Assembly (NCBI GenBank): GCA_000169995.1
Contig: AAZW01000011.1
Location: 1-64,000 of the forward strand
From: Vibrionales bacterium SWAT-3
Lineage (GTDB): Bacteria > Pseudomonadota > Gammaproteobacteria > Enterobacterales > Vibrionaceae
Direction: 5' to 3'
Length of the DNA stretch: 64,000 nucleotides
In this document: piece after piece, positions 9,719 through 19,677 of the stretch
How positions within the stretch are numbered: position 1 is the stretch's first letter
Layout of the letters: every line of letters begins with the position of its first letter
Program-made: the position numbers and the translations under genes
The notes under the pieces: model-generated
What the model saw: only the letters and a program-made list of their open reading frames with translations
Databases searched by the model: none
Told to the model about the DNA's origin: nothing

Positions 9719-10078
9719 TTAGCAGCACGGCTTAAGAACAGGCGCGTCGTAGTTCTCTGGTTCATCAGAGTAGATAGCAACATTAAAGTTCTCAACTAAG
9801 CCTGTTTCATCAACACACTGCTCTTGAAAGAACTGCTGAATTTCACGACGTTGACAATGTGCTTCAAACGCTTCGTTATCAGCCCAAATTTCGTTGAAAG
9901 CGATCGGGAAGCTCTGACCTTCCGCAAACGGGCTCTGAATGTGGCGAGTTACTGTGTATTGAATACAGCCATCTTCACGCAGAGTGTTTGGCTCTAGTGC
10001 TTTTAAAACCTCAAAAAGTTCGTTCAATTTGCCTTCTTTCGGTTGAAATTGAGCGATGCAGTAAACCTTCTTAGACAT
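9719..10078 (-). CDS. Antibiotic biosynthesis monooxygenase (ABM) domain protein
   Basis: 119 residues from the ATG at 10078, chosen because AAGGAATTAC precedes it; a longer frame to 10120 would overlap pgpA and lacks a ribosome site. A single ABM ferredoxin-like domain of the YgiN/quinol monooxygenase type (core YCIAQFQPKEGKLNELFEVL, then a conserved His-containing strand). Homologues form dimers and act on quinols or unknown small molecules without a cofactor. The C-terminus ends in KPCC, a Cys pair worth noting. Substrate unknown. It follows pgpA by 29 bases and may be the last gene of the rib/nusB transcript. Confidence 0.75.
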   Translation of the reverse strand: MSKKVYCIAQFQPKEGKLNELFEVLKALEPNTLREDGCIQYTVTRHIQSPFAEGQSFPIAFNEIWADNEAFEAHCQRREIQQFFQEQCVDETGLVENFNVAIYSDEPENYDAPVLKPCC

Positions 10079-10107
10079 TGTAATTCCTTGTTTTATCTTA
10101 TCTTTAA

Positions 10108-10617
10108 TTAAACTAGCCAACCTGCGAAATGGGCCACAGCATACAGAGAAATCGCCGCCATAATACCTGCCACAATATCATCAATCATGATACCCAAACC
10201 GCCATGAATTCGAGCATCCAACCAGCCAATTGGCCACGGTTTTACCATGTCGAAGAAGCGGAATAGAACAAAGCCCGTCAACAACCACTTCCAATCATCG
10301 GCAGGAATGCTCAACATTGGCACTAGGCTCATGGTGATCCAAAAACCTGCAAACTCATCCCATACGATAGAGCCGTGGTCATGTACGCCCATATCATCTG
10401 AAGTCACTTGGCAGATCTTGATACCAATAATGCAGCTTATCACTACCACCGCGACATAAGCCGGGAAAGGCAATTGAACCAATAATAGGTACAGAGGAAT
10501 CGAGGCGAGTGTACCCATGGTTCCAGGAATAATAGGCGATAAGCCACTGCCAAAACCCGTTGCTAGAAAGTGCCAAGGGTTTTTAAGAGAGATTGCAGAT
10601 AGTGGGTTTGTCATCAA
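10108..10617 (-). CDS. pgpA: Phosphatidylglycerophosphatase A
   Basis: 169 residues, integral membrane protein with about four helices. Family motifs are visible: GFGSGLSPIIPGTMGTLAS (about 21-39), the DEFAGFW acidic motif (about 85-91), and RFFDMVKPWPI. It removes the phosphate from phosphatidylglycerol phosphate in the inner membrane. Its start overlaps the thiL stop by 4 bases (ATGA), showing translational coupling. The thiL-pgpA pair is conserved in gammaproteobacteria. Confidence 0.95.
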   Translation of the reverse strand: MMTNPLSAISLKNPWHFLATGFGSGLSPIIPGTMGTLASIPLYLLLVQLPFPAYVAVVVISCIIGIKICQVTSDDMGVHDHGSIVWDEFAGFWITMSLVPMLSIPADDWKWLLTGFVLFRFFDMVKPWPIGWLDARIHGGLGIMIDDIVAGIMAAISLYAVAHFAGWLV

Positions 10618-11591
10618 TTAACCTTAAAGTGATCGTAACCGGTTAAGCTCCAGCTCAGCGGTTCACCATTATTGTGTAGTTCAAAGTATTCTACAGGTCT
10701 TATTTGACCAATACAGGTGACTTTTGTTCCAGTGTGTGACAAAGCACTTTCAAGAGAGCCTTTGTTTTCTTCAGGGACGGTAAAGCAAAGCTCATACTCT
10801 TCACCACTGGTCAGCGCATACTGCTGCGCCGTAGCGATATCAGGGGCAAACTGACGTAATTCAGGTGAGATAGGTAAAGTACTCACATCAATACTTGCAC
10901 CCACCTGTGAGCGCTTAAGAATGTGTTTGAGATCTGCAATAACACCATCTGAGATATCAATAGCCGACGAAGCAAGATTGACAAGCGCTTGGCCCGCTAA
11001 CACTCGTGGAGAGCTAATGTAGTGTCTCTCTTCAAGCTCTTTCGCATACGGCTTAGCTTGGTTTGTTGTTGGATCTAATAGAACCTCGAGGCCAGCCTTG
11101 CTATCGCCTAAATTACCTGTCACGTAAATCCAATCCCCGACTTTCGCGCCATCTCTACGTAGGGCTTTCCCTTCTGGCACAAAGCCTTGTACCGTCAATG
11201 TTAGGCTCAGCGGCCCCTTTGTAGTGTCACCACCAATTAACTGAATACCAAAGTAGTCTGCCAGTTTGAAAAAAGAGTCGCAGAACGGCGCTAGCCAGGC
11301 TTCATCTACTTCAGGCATGGTTAAGGCAAAAGAGACCCACGCCGGTGTTGCCCCCATCGCAGCCAGATCACTGATGTTTGAAGCCAATGCTTTGTGTGCG
11401 ACCCAAGCTGGGTTTGCTTCTGCTAGAAGGTGCGTACCCGCCACTAAGGTATCGGTGCTGATCGCGATCTCAACATTACTTGGCGCTTTAACCAAAGCGC
11501 AATCATCACCAGCGGCGAGGTGCACGTCTTTACGTTGAGACTGTCGGTTTACGAAGTATTTATCGATTAGGTTGAATTCACCAGACATCAC
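10614..11591 (-). CDS. thiL: Thiamine-monophosphate kinase
   Basis: 325 residues. AIR-synthase-fold kinase with the metal-binding N-terminal motif GDDCALV (about 28-34), the DTLVAGTHL segment, and GGDTTKGPLSLT in the middle. It phosphorylates thiamine monophosphate to the diphosphate cofactor that Dxs in this same window needs. Located after nusB (75-base gap) and overlapping pgpA by 4 bases. Confidence 0.96.
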   Translation of the reverse strand: MMSGEFNLIDKYFVNRQSQRKDVHLAAGDDCALVKAPSNVEIAISTDTLVAGTHLLAEANPAWVAHKALASNISDLAAMGATPAWVSFALTMPEVDEAWLAPFCDSFFKLADYFGIQLIGGDTTKGPLSLTLTVQGFVPEGKALRRDGAKVGDWIYVTGNLGDSKAGLEVLLDPTTNQAKPYAKELEERHYISSPRVLAGQALVNLASSAIDISDGVIADLKHILKRSQVGASIDVSTLPISPELRQFAPDIATAQQYALTSGEEYELCFTVPEENKGSLESALSHTGTKVTCIGQIRPVEYFELHNNGEPLSWSLTGYDHFKVN

Positions 11592-11666
11592 ATGCCCTAT
11601 CTTTGGAATTTACTAACAAAAAAGGCCAGCATGAAAGCTGACCTTTAGATTCAATATACGTAGAGA

Positions 11667-12134
11667 TTACTTCTTACGTACGTGTGGCGCTGCTTTATCA
11701 AGCACACCATTCACAAACTTATGGCTGTCTTCTGCTGCGAATACTTTCGCAAGCTCGATAGCTTCGTTGATAACCACTTTGTATGGTACATCTTCGCGAC
11801 GAGTCATCTCGTACATAGCTAAACGTAGAAGAGCAAGTTCCATTAAGTCCAGATCTTGCATCGGGCGAGATACGAATGGACGAAGCTTGCTATCAAGTTC
11901 CATGTGGCTAAGAGCAACACCAGTTAGTAGGTCGCGGAAGTATGCAACGTCTGTTTCTGGCATAGCAAGTGCAGGTTCTGCAGCATGATGTTCTTCTTCA
12001 TCATACTTACCACCAGATAAGAACTGTTCTTCAACGGTAGCAATATTTTCTTTAGTAATTTGCCAAGAATAAATTGCTTGTAGAGCAAATTGACGTGCGT
12101 TACGACGTGCGGCTGGTTTCACACTGGCCCCCAT
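11667..12134 (-). CDS. nusB: Transcription antitermination factor NusB
   Basis: 155 residues, all-helical NusB/RsmB domain. Starts [24 protein letters not shown]-like, with the arginine-rich N-terminus that contacts boxA RNA; the C-terminus has the usual [11 protein letters not shown]. With NusE (S10) it binds boxA of rRNA leaders. The ATG overlaps the ribH stop by one base (TAATG), so translation is coupled. Confidence 0.96.
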   Translation of the reverse strand: MGASVKPAARRNARQFALQAIYSWQITKENIATVEEQFLSGGKYDEEEHHAAEPALAMPETDVAYFRDLLTGVALSHMELDSKLRPFVSRPMQDLDLMELALLRLAMYEMTRREDVPYKVVINEAIELAKVFAAEDSHKFVNGVLDKAAPHVRKK

Positions 12135-12604
12135 TAGGAATCGATTTCAGAAAGAACGTTGATCATCTCAAGTGCGCTTAGTGCAGCTTCTGCACCTTTA
12201 TTACCAGCCTTGGTTCCTGCGCGTTCAATAGCTTGATCGATCGTATCAACAGTTAGTACGCCGAATGCTACTGGAAGAGAGTATTCCAGAGACACTTGCG
12301 CCAAACCTTTATTACATTCACTACAAACATAGTCAAAATGAGGCGTACCGCCACGAATTACTGTACCAAGAGATACAATCGCGTCGAACTTACCTGTTTT
12401 TGCAACGCGTTGCGCTACAAGTGGAAGTTCTACTGCACCAGGACAACGAACAACAGTGATGTTGTCTTCGCTTACTTGTCCGTGACGTTTTAAAGTATCG
12501 ATTGCACCAGAAAGTAAACTTTCGTTAATAAAACTGTTGAAACGAGCAATAACGATAGCAATTTTTGCATTTGGCGCTGGGAAGCCACCCTCGATCACTT
12601 TCAT
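12134..12604 (-). CDS. ribH: 6,7-dimethyl-8-ribityllumazine synthase
   Basis: 156 residues from the ATG at 12604, chosen because AAGGAAGGCTT precedes it and the product then begins [18 protein letters not shown] as in other RibH; an upstream in-frame start at 12655 has no support. Motifs: [10 protein letters not shown] and the catalytic His in [13 protein letters not shown]. It condenses the RibB product with the pyrimidine made by RibD to form lumazine, which RibE dismutates to riboflavin. Separated from ribBA by a structured 279-base gap. Confidence 0.96.
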   Translation of the reverse strand: MKVIEGGFPAPNAKIAIVIARFNSFINESLLSGAIDTLKRHGQVSEDNITVVRCPGAVELPLVAQRVAKTGKFDAIVSLGTVIRGGTPHFDYVCSECNKGLAQVSLEYSLPVAFGVLTVDTIDQAIERAGTKAGNKGAEAALSALEMINVLSEIDS

Positions 12605-12728
12605 AAGCCTTCCTTTAACTATTTTCATCAAGTGAGAATCGCCGGATTCTAGCATAAAACTGTGAGCAATATCTAATGCTAATTTAGAAGAACAGACACC
12701 GGAGATGTAAAGATGATAGCCAAGCCTC

Positions 12729-12836
12729 GCTCCTAACCATGTAGGAGCAACAGGTCGCTAAGCGCCAACGTTTGACACGACAAAAGTCAGGCTCAGCGAC
12801 TGGGCTCTTTCTGTCCGATTTCGAACCAAAAGAGCC
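12729..12836 (-). other. Three consecutive stem-loops in the ribBA-ribH gap
   Basis: In leftward transcript order: GGCTCTTT (12803-12810) pairs with 12829-12836; GTCGCTGAGC (revcomp of 12791-12800) pairs with the complement of 12754-12763 with one G-U, loop 27; GCTCCTA (12729-12735) pairs perfectly with 12742-12748. None has a U-run, so none is an ordinary terminator. It does not match the FMN riboswitch consensus that I know. Could be a leader of ribH-nusB or an RNA of its own. Confidence 0.6.
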
Positions 12837-12883
12837 GCTCAAATCATCATAAATTATGTTGCTATAAACTAGTATGTAAGTAG

Positions 12884-13993
12884 TTACTCACAAACGTATT
12901 CAACAACGTTAAGACCAAAACCACCAAGAGCATGGTAACGCTTGGTGCTTGAAGACAATAGGCGCATATCATGAACACCTAGGTCTTGTAGAATTTGAGA
13001 ACCGACACCAACGCGACGAGAAGTGCCTTGCTTCTTAGCCATGGTTGGTTGCTCGTTCTTATCTTGAGCTTCGAATGTCTTCACTTTATGAATCAAAGAA
13101 TCAGACGACTCTTCGTTGCCCAGAATAACCAACACACCACCTTCGTCGCCAATGCGCTTCATCGCCTTATCTAGTGACCAGCTACGCTCAGTACCACGAT
13201 CAGAATGAAGCAGATCGGTGAAGGTATCATGCAGGTGAACACGAACTAGTGGCGCTTCGCCCGTTAAGTCACCTTTTTGCATTGCGTAATGGATTTGATT
13301 ATCGATAGTGTCACGGTAAGTCACAAGCTCAAAGTCACCGAACTCAGTCGGTAGGTGACACTGTGCAACGCGCTCAATCGTGGTTTCTGTGTTGTTACGG
13401 TATTCGATCAAGTCAGCAATCGTGCCTAGCTTGATGTCGTGCTTTTCAGCGAACACTTCAAGATCAGGGCGACGTGCCATGGTGCCGTCGTCATTTAGGA
13501 TCTCAACAATAATCGATGCAGGCTCACAACCCGCTAAGCGTGCTAAATCACAGCCCGCTTCAGTGTGACCAGCACGAGTTAGAACACCGCCCTCTTGTGC
13601 TGTTAGCGGGAAGATATGGCCAGGTTGAACAAGGTCAGCCGCTTTTGCATCTTTCGCAACGGCAGCTTGAACCGTCACCGCACGGTCTGACGCAGAAATA
13701 CCCGTTGTTACACCTTCAGCAGCTTCAATCGAAACGGTAAAGTTAGTGGTGTACTGTGCGTTGTTGTCTTGAACCATAGGCGCAAGCCCCATGCGGCTTG
13801 AACGCTCTTTAGTCAAGGTTAGGCAAATTAACCCACGGCCGTACATTGCCATGAAGTTAATCGCTTCTGGCGTCACATGTTCTGCTGCCATGATCAGATC
13901 GCCTTCATTTTCGCGATCTTCATCGTCCATCAGGATAACCATTTTTCCTAGGCGAATGTCTTCAATAATTTCTTGAGGAGTACTAATTGGCAT
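12884..13993 (-). CDS. ribB: RibBA-type protein: DHBP synthase with degenerate GTP cyclohydrolase II domain
   Basis: 369 residues. Residues 1-200 are a complete 3,4-dihydroxy-2-butanone-4-phosphate synthase: acidic metal loop [11 protein letters not shown] (23-33) and [10 protein letters not shown] (about 139-148). Residues about 205-369 have the RibA fold but lack the zinc cysteines: where active enzymes read SECLTGDVFGSxRCDCG, this one has [17 protein letters not shown]. So only the butanone-phosphate step is likely catalysed; a separate RibA is expected elsewhere. The Cys-free C-terminal domain may regulate. Gene order ribD-ribE-ribBA-ribH is standard. Confidence 0.93.
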   Translation of the reverse strand: MPISTPQEIIEDIRLGKMVILMDDEDRENEGDLIMAAEHVTPEAINFMAMYGRGLICLTLTKERSSRMGLAPMVQDNNAQYTTNFTVSIEAAEGVTTGISASDRAVTVQAAVAKDAKAADLVQPGHIFPLTAQEGGVLTRAGHTEAGCDLARLAGCEPASIIVEILNDDGTMARRPDLEVFAEKHDIKLGTIADLIEYRNNTETTIERVAQCHLPTEFGDFELVTYRDTIDNQIHYAMQKGDLTGEAPLVRVHLHDTFTDLLHSDRGTERSWSLDKAMKRIGDEGGVLVILGNEESSDSLIHKVKTFEAQDKNEQPTMAKKQGTSRRVGVGSQILQDLGVHDMRLLSSSTKRYHALGGFGLNVVEYVCE

Positions 13994-14101
13994 TGTTCTA
14001 TATCCTTTGAAATGGTTCTGCTTCCTAGAACCGACACTATTTAAACCTGATGATATTGCTTCGCTCTACAAAGTGACGCTCAGCGCACTTCATATCAACG
14101 A

Positions 14102-14758
14102 TTAGGCAAAACCATTCTGTTGTAAGAATTCCATCGTCAATCGAGATTCAGGTTCAGACTCTTGTTGCTGACCTTGCAGTAGGCGCTCCATGTAGCGCGC
14201 TAACACATCCACTTCTAGATTCACTTTACGACCAACATGGAATTGATCGATGGTGGTTTCTGAAGAGGTATGAGGAACAATCGTCAGCTTAAATGCATTC
14301 TTACGTAAATCGTTCACAGTAAGACTAATGCCATCGACAGTAATCGAGCCTTTTTGAGCAACGTACTTTGATATTTCAGCGGGCATTTCGACCCAGAATT
14401 CAATAGCACGACCTACTTGATTGCGCTCAACAATCTCGCCTACACCATCTACGTGACCCGATACGATATGACCACCGAAACGTGTCGTCGGGAGCATAGC
14501 TTTCTCTAGGTTCACTTTGTCACCCGCTTGGTAATCAACAAAGCCCGTTTTTTTCAGGGTCTCAAGTGACAAATCAGCACTGTAGCTGTGGTCGTTAAAT
14601 TCCACGACCGTCAAACACACACCATTGGTAGCAATACTATCGCCTAACTGAACGTCGGCCATATCAAGCTTACCCACGTTAACCGTTACGGTAATGTCTT
14701 CTCCGCGGGGAGTGATTGCACTCAATGTACCTACGGCTTCTACAATTCCTGTAAACAT
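14102..14758 (-). CDS. ribE: Riboflavin synthase, alpha subunit
   Basis: 218 residues from the ATG at 14758 (start MFTGIVEAVGTL, RBS AAGAG); an extension to 14860 would overlap ribD and is rejected. Two tandem lumazine-binding barrels (about 1-95 and 98-200), each with its motif: ATNGVCLTVV in the first and VDGISLTVND in the second. It dismutates two lumazines into riboflavin plus the RibD/RibH intermediate. Starts 46 bases after ribD. Confidence 0.96.
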   Translation of the reverse strand: MFTGIVEAVGTLSAITPRGEDITVTVNVGKLDMADVQLGDSIATNGVCLTVVEFNDHSYSADLSLETLKKTGFVDYQAGDKVNLEKAMLPTTRFGGHIVSGHVDGVGEIVERNQVGRAIEFWVEMPAEISKYVAQKGSITVDGISLTVNDLRKNAFKLTIVPHTSSETTIDQFHVGRKVNLEVDVLARYMERLLQGQQQESEPESRLTMEFLQQNGFA

Positions 14759-14804
14759 TTTAAAACTCTTTTTGTTGTCAACGACATGTATGTAGTTGGA
14801 GTGA

Positions 14805-15908
14805 CTATTTCGAGATTGGTTTAGCCACGATGCGAATATCCACACCAACCTGTCGAACATCTTTAATTTCTAGGTCAATAACATCAGACATCGAAGTAAG
14901 CCCTAACGCGCCCATCAAACCTCTTCCGTCACTGCCCATAAGTTTAGGAGCTAAATAGAGGATTAGCTCATCCACCAGCTGTGCTTCAATCAAGCTTTTT
15001 GCCAGTGTTGCACCCGCTTCGACCCAAATATGGTCGATATGATTGGCAGGCAATTGGCACATCAGCTCATGCAAATCCAGCTGACCTGTCTCAGTGGTGC
15101 CGATCTCAATGTCCGCAGACGCCTCAGCAACTCTCAATACAGGAGTTGGCGATTGGTATAACTTGAGCTCAGGGCGCAGTTGGTTTTGACGGTCAAGAAT
15201 GACACGAACAGGCTGACGCACGTTAGCTTCAGCGTAATGAGCTTGCGCGCTACTTGGTAATTCAGCCCAGCGAACATTCAGTGAAGCGTTGTCATCAATC
15301 ACCGTTTGGCTGGTTGATAATACTGCGCCCGCCTTTGCTCGATAATTTTGAACATCACGACGCGCTGCTGGCGATGTGATCCACTGGCTCTGACCATTTG
15401 CTAGTGCAGTTTGCCCATCAAGACTGGCTGCCATCTTAAGCTGAACAAAAGGCATGCCTGTTTGCATACGCTTAATAAATGCTGGATTCAAGTCTAAAGC
15501 ATCTTGCTCCAGTAAACCGATTTCAACCTCAATGCCTGCATCACGCAGCATTTTGATGCCACGTCCAGCGACTTTCGGGTTTGGATCCTGCATCGCGCAA
15601 ATGACTTTAGCCACTTGAGCTTTAATCAAGCCCTCGGCACACGGTGGTGTACGACCATAATGAGAACAAGGCTCTAGTGTGACATAAACCGTCGCACCTT
15701 TTGCCTTATCACCCGCCATTCGCATGGCATGTACTTCAGCGTGAGGTTCACCCGCTTTAGCGTGAAAGCCTTCACCAACAATTTGTCCATCGGTTTGTAC
15801 AATCACACAACCGACATTTGGATTTGGCGCAGTGGTGTAAATGCCGCGTTTCGCTAAATGTATAGCACGCGACATCATTTGAAAATCTAGGGGAGAAAAG
15901 TTAGACAT
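14805..15908 (-). CDS. ribD: Bifunctional deaminase/reductase RibD
   Basis: 367 residues. N-terminal cytidine-deaminase-like zinc domain (1-145) with His56-Ala-Glu58 and Cys81/Cys90 in PCSHYGRTPPC; C-terminal NADPH reductase domain (about 150-365). It carries out the second and third steps of riboflavin synthesis, giving 5-amino-6-ribitylamino-uracil phosphate. Ten bases after nrdR; nrdR-ribD coupling is common in gammaproteobacteria. Confidence 0.97.
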   Translation of the reverse strand: MSNFSPLDFQMMSRAIHLAKRGIYTTAPNPNVGCVIVQTDGQIVGEGFHAKAGEPHAEVHAMRMAGDKAKGATVYVTLEPCSHYGRTPPCAEGLIKAQVAKVICAMQDPNPKVAGRGIKMLRDAGIEVEIGLLEQDALDLNPAFIKRMQTGMPFVQLKMAASLDGQTALANGQSQWITSPAARRDVQNYRAKAGAVLSTSQTVIDDNASLNVRWAELPSSAQAHYAEANVRQPVRVILDRQNQLRPELKLYQSPTPVLRVAEASADIEIGTTETGQLDLHELMCQLPANHIDHIWVEAGATLAKSLIEAQLVDELILYLAPKLMGSDGRGLMGALGLTSMSDVIDLEIKDVRQVGVDIRIVAKPISK

Positions 15909-15918
15909 GACTGAGGGA

Positions 15919-16368
15919 TTAATCCTCTAATTTAGCGATTTCTTCGCCAAACTCTCGAATGTCTTCAAAGCTGCGGTAAACAGAAGCAAAACGGATGTAC
16001 GCTACTTTGTCTAATTCTTTTAATTGGCTCATGACTAGGTTGCCAATCATTTCGCTTGGCACTTCACGCTCACCTGTTGCACGGAGTTGTGACTTAATAT
16101 TACTGATAGCAAGTTCGATCGCATCAGCACTCACAGGGCGTTTTTCCAGAGCACGTTGCACACCACCGACCATCTTATCTTCATTAAACGGTTCGCGGTT
16201 TCCATTCGACTTAATGACTTTCGGCATCACCAGTTCTGCCGATTCGAACGTAGTGAAACGCTCGCTACATGCAAGGCATTGACGGCGACGACGAACCTGG
16301 TGGCCATCAGCAACCAGTCTTGAATCGATTACTTTAGTGTCGTTCTCTGAACAAAAAGGACAATGCAT
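15919..16368 (-). CDS. nrdR: NrdR, ATP/dATP-dependent repressor of ribonucleotide reductase genes
   Basis: 149 residues. Zinc ribbon from Cys3, Cys6, Cys31 and Cys34, followed by an ATP-cone domain (about 48-140) beginning [13 protein letters not shown]. It senses dATP and represses nrd operons. First gene of the rib operon; start preceded by AGGTGAT, a clear ribosome site. Confidence 0.97.
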   Translation of the reverse strand: MHCPFCSENDTKVIDSRLVADGHQVRRRRQCLACSERFTTFESAELVMPKVIKSNGNREPFNEDKMVGGVQRALEKRPVSADAIELAISNIKSQLRATGEREVPSEMIGNLVMSQLKELDKVAYIRFASVYRSFEDIREFGEEIAKLED

Positions 16369-16424
16369 ATCACCTCCAAATAATTGATTGTCAGTGTAAC
16401 GGAATTGCCAAACGTTAGGAAAGA

Positions 16425-16448
16425 AAAAGGGCCAATTAAGGCCCTTTT
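16425..16448 (-). terminator. Terminator of proBA
   Basis: Perfect 9-bp stem AAAAGGGCC (16425-16433) with GGCCCTTTT (16440-16448), loop AATTAA. On the minus strand it follows proA by about 76 bases. Confidence 0.85.
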
Positions 16449-16524
16449 GTGTGCTGATTCATTGATTATTGCTACGCGATAGCAATTTTTAAAATGAGCT
16501 GCAGAGTAAAGCTAACGAGAAACG

Positions 16525-17775
16525 TTAACCGCGAACGAGATAATTCGCTTTGCCCACCCACTTGTAGCTGGTCAGTTCTTCTAAGCCCATAGGACCACGA
16601 GCGTGCAGTTTCTGAGTAGAGACTGCTACTTCTGCGCCTAGACCAAACTGTGCGCCATCAGTAAAGCGAGTTGATGCATTCACGTACACGGCTGCTGAGC
16701 CTACCGAGTTAATGAAACGCTCAGAGCTTTCTAAACTATTAGTCATGATCGCATCTGAATGGCTCGCGTTGTGTACGCGCATGTGGTCAATCGCTTCCGC
16801 AACATCCGCAACCACTTTTACGCCTAGTGTGTAGCTTAGCCATTCGGTGTCAAAGTCCCCCTCACCGGCATCACGCACGTCAGTAAAATCAGCAAGAAAT
16901 GCCTTCGCGCTTGAGTCAGCTACTAATGTCACTTTATCCGCTAGACGTGTTTTAAGCTTGCCAAGGAACTCCTCAGCTACCGCTTCATGAACAAGCAAAG
17001 TATCTAGTGAGTTACATGCTGATGGGCGTTGTACTTTCGAGTTTTCAACCACATCGACAGACTTCTCAAGATCCGCGCTTTCATCAACGAAAATATGGCT
17101 GATACCGAAACCACCAATGATAACCGGGATAGTGCTGTTCTCTTTACACATCTTGTGTAGACCAGCGCCACCGCGAGGGATGATCATATCTACGTAGTCA
17201 TCTAGCTTAAGCAGCTGAGAAACCAACTCACGATCTGGCTTTTCAATGTACTGAACAGAAGCAGCAGGAAGCTCCGCTTTCTCTAGTGCAGACTGGATAA
17301 CTTTTACCAGTTCCATGTTCGAGAAGAAGGTCTCTTTACCACCACGCAAGATGCTTGCGTTACCCGTTTTCAGACACAGTGCCGCAATATCAATCGTTAC
17401 GTTCGGGCGTGCTTCATAGATAACACCAACAACACCAAGCGGTACACGACGACGAGACAGCGACATACCGTTTTCCAGTACTTTGCTGTCGATTTCGCTG
17501 CCCACAGGATCGTTCAGGCTAATAACGTTACGAACGTCGTTAGCGATGCCAGTTAAGCGTTCTTCATTCAAAAGTAGGCGGTCAAGAAGTGCGTCCGTTA
17601 AACCCGCTTCGCGGCCCAGTTCGATGTCTTTCGCGTTCGCTTCTAAGATAGCGGCTGCGTTTGCTTCTAACTCATCGGCAATGATCGCCAATGCCTTGTT
17701 CTTTTGCGCCGTTGATGCGGTCGCTAGGTGAAAAGCAGCTTCTTTTGCTGCGATACCCATGTTAGTTAAATCCAC
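16525..17775 (-). CDS. proA: Gamma-glutamyl phosphate reductase
   Basis: 416 residues, aldehyde-dehydrogenase fold. The catalytic Cys254 sits in [14 protein letters not shown]; the NADPH-binding region lies around EARPNVTID (121-129). It reduces gamma-glutamyl phosphate, made by ProB upstream, to glutamate semialdehyde for proline. 108 bases separate it from proB. Confidence 0.97.
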   Translation of the reverse strand: MDLTNMGIAAKEAAFHLATASTAQKNKALAIIADELEANAAAILEANAKDIELGREAGLTDALLDRLLLNEERLTGIANDVRNVISLNDPVGSEIDSKVLENGMSLSRRRVPLGVVGVIYEARPNVTIDIAALCLKTGNASILRGGKETFFSNMELVKVIQSALEKAELPAASVQYIEKPDRELVSQLLKLDDYVDMIIPRGGAGLHKMCKENSTIPVIIGGFGISHIFVDESADLEKSVDVVENSKVQRPSACNSLDTLLVHEAVAEEFLGKLKTRLADKVTLVADSSAKAFLADFTDVRDAGEGDFDTEWLSYTLGVKVVADVAEAIDHMRVHNASHSDAIMTNSLESSERFINSVGSAAVYVNASTRFTDGAQFGLGAEVAVSTQKLHARGPMGLEELTSYKWVGKANYLVRG

Positions 17776-17883
17776 GTTTAACTCTCCCTAAATTCTGTCT
17801 GCTTTTGGATGAAAAAGGCGATGCGTACTACCTACATCTAGTGCAAAAACCAGATGCGCCGTTCATCGCCCTGTCATCTCGAA

Positions 17884-19023
17884 CTATTCTTGGATAACTA
17901 CAAGGTCGTCACGGTGAATGACTTCTGCCCCGTAATCGTAACCAAGGATGTCGCCAATATCTTTACTGTGCTTGCCTGCTATTTTTGCAAGGTCTTGGCT
18001 TGAGTAGCTAGCGATACCACGCGCGACTACTTTGCCTTTGCTGTCTGTAACTTGGGTGACTTCACCACGAGAGAACTCGCCTTTAACTCGAACCACCCCT
18101 TTTGCCAACAAGCTACTGCCTTTGGTGTTAACGGCATTCACCGCACCATCGTCAACCACGATGTCACCAGCAGAAGCTGGGCCAGCTAAAATCCAACGCT
18201 TACGGTTTTCAAGCGCCTCGGCTAACGGCAAGAAACGTGTGCCTTGAGGATTGTCACTCAAAGAGTCAAAAACCACATTTTCAGCACTGCCTGCTGCAAT
18301 GATAACTTCAATACCAGCACGACGAGCGATGTCCGCCGCCTGCAGTTTTGTCGCCATACCACCGGTACCTAAAGTCGTGCCGCTGCCACCTGCAATCTTA
18401 CGCAGCGTGTCATCAATGGTTTTTACCTCTTTGATGAGCTCTGCATTTGGATCTTTGCGAGGGTCTGCAGTAAATAGACCTTTTTGGTCTGTCAGTAGCA
18501 AAAGCTTATCAGCGCCACATAAAATACCAACCAGTGCCGACAAGTTATCGTTGTCGCCCACTTTGATTTCGTTGGTCGCTACTGCATCGTTTTCATTCAC
18601 GACAGGAATAATATCGTGTTCAACCAGTGCGTTGATCGTGTCACGAGCATTCAGAAAACGCTCACGGTCATCGAGATCAGCACGAGTCAGTAGCATCTGG
18701 CCGATTTTAAGGCCATAGATAGCGAATAAAGACTCCCAAACTTGAATCAACTGACTTTGCCCAACTGCAGCAAGCAACTGTTTGCTCGCCATTGAGTTGG
18801 GAAGTGCGGGGTAACCAAGGTGCTCACGTCCTGCTGCAATTGCGCCAGACGAAACCATAACCACAGAGTGGCCTTGTTTTTTTAATTCAGCACATTGACG
18901 AACCAGCTCAACCATATGAGCACGGTCTAATGCCAATGTTCCACCAGTTAAGACACTGGTACCCAGTTTAACAACGACAGTTTTACGCTGCGCTGTTGTC
19001 CCGCTTTGATGATTTGTTGTCAT
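17884..19023 (-). CDS. proB: Glutamate 5-kinase
   Basis: 379 residues from the ATG at 19023 ([19 protein letters not shown]); a TTG-initiated frame to 19068 adds 15 unsupported residues. Amino-acid-kinase domain (about 14-265: [35 protein letters not shown]) followed by a C-terminal PUA domain (about 285-375). It makes gamma-glutamyl phosphate and is normally feedback-inhibited by proline, which also makes proBA relevant to osmotic tolerance in a marine host. Confidence 0.96.
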   Translation of the reverse strand: MTTNHQSGTTAQRKTVVVKLGTSVLTGGTLALDRAHMVELVRQCAELKKQGHSVVMVSSGAIAAGREHLGYPALPNSMASKQLLAAVGQSQLIQVWESLFAIYGLKIGQMLLTRADLDDRERFLNARDTINALVEHDIIPVVNENDAVATNEIKVGDNDNLSALVGILCGADKLLLLTDQKGLFTADPRKDPNAELIKEVKTIDDTLRKIAGGSGTTLGTGGMATKLQAADIARRAGIEVIIAAGSAENVVFDSLSDNPQGTRFLPLAEALENRKRWILAGPASAGDIVVDDGAVNAVNTKGSSLLAKGVVRVKGEFSRGEVTQVTDSKGKVVARGIASYSSQDLAKIAGKHSKDIGDILGYDYGAEVIHRDDLVVIQE

Positions 19024-19091
19024 GAAGTCTTTTATGGATAAAACAAATAAGAGGTGATGTTTTAGCAATCAACAGGGGAATTCACAAGCAG

Positions 19092-19115
19092 AAAAGGTGC
19101 GAAATCGCACCTTTT
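19092..19115 (-). terminator. Terminator of crl
   Basis: Perfect 10-bp stem AAAAGGTGCG (19092-19101) with CGCACCTTTT (19106-19115), AAAT loop; 30 bases past the crl stop. Short T tail on either strand. Confidence 0.75.
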
Positions 19116-19144
19116 TACTTTATATAGAGGAGTAACCCTGAAAA

Positions 19145-19534
19145 TCAGACGAATTCGACAGACTCTTCGTCCAATTGGATGCTGATTTCAAACTTACTTT
19201 GAAGTTCATCAACCAGTTTTTGGTGGAAGGCTTCTTGAGTTCTAGTGACCTCAGCAACCGCCTTTTTAGGCAGAGGTAATGAATCCCACTTACCTTCAAT
19301 GTTGTATTTACCAATGTTGTACTTCGCCGAATACCCCTCTTCCGACTTGTCCAACTCCATCCACCAGCCCCAGAACTCACGCTCTTCTGGTGATTTTTTA
19401 TCGTTCACACACACTGATAAGCAATCAAAAATATAATGACCTTCTTCTGATTGCGGCTCCCTCAAGTATGGCCCAATGGCCTTTAATACGTTTAACAAGC
19501 GATAATGTGTTGGTTCTTGTGTCACTTCTGACAT
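19145..19534 (-). CDS. crl: Crl, sigma-S assembly factor
   Basis: 129 residues. Contains the diagnostic Crl block [20 protein letters not shown] followed by GWWMEL, shared with E. coli Crl. Crl binds RpoS and helps it assemble with core RNA polymerase, favouring the stationary-phase regulon. Neighbours frsA and gpt occur next to crl in E. coli too, with proBA nearby, so the name rests on sequence and order. Confidence 0.95.
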   Translation of the reverse strand: MSEVTQEPTHYRLLNVLKAIGPYLREPQSEEGHYIFDCLSVCVNDKKSPEEREFWGWWMELDKSEEGYSAKYNIGKYNIEGKWDSLPLPKKAVAEVTRTQEAFHQKLVDELQSKFEISIQLDEESVEFV

Positions 19535-19677
19535 ATTGAATCTCCATTTTCAATGTTAAGAATGACGTTACTCAGACTGCAATACGTTGAAACCACGCAG
19601 TTGGATTTATAAATTTTCTCTGAGTATCAGGTACTTAATCTGTACACTTTTCATGCTTAACTAATTTAGGAGAAATG

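Noticed and set aside
12605-12883. FMN riboswitch
   Set aside because: The stem-loops do not contain the conserved RFN blocks that I know.
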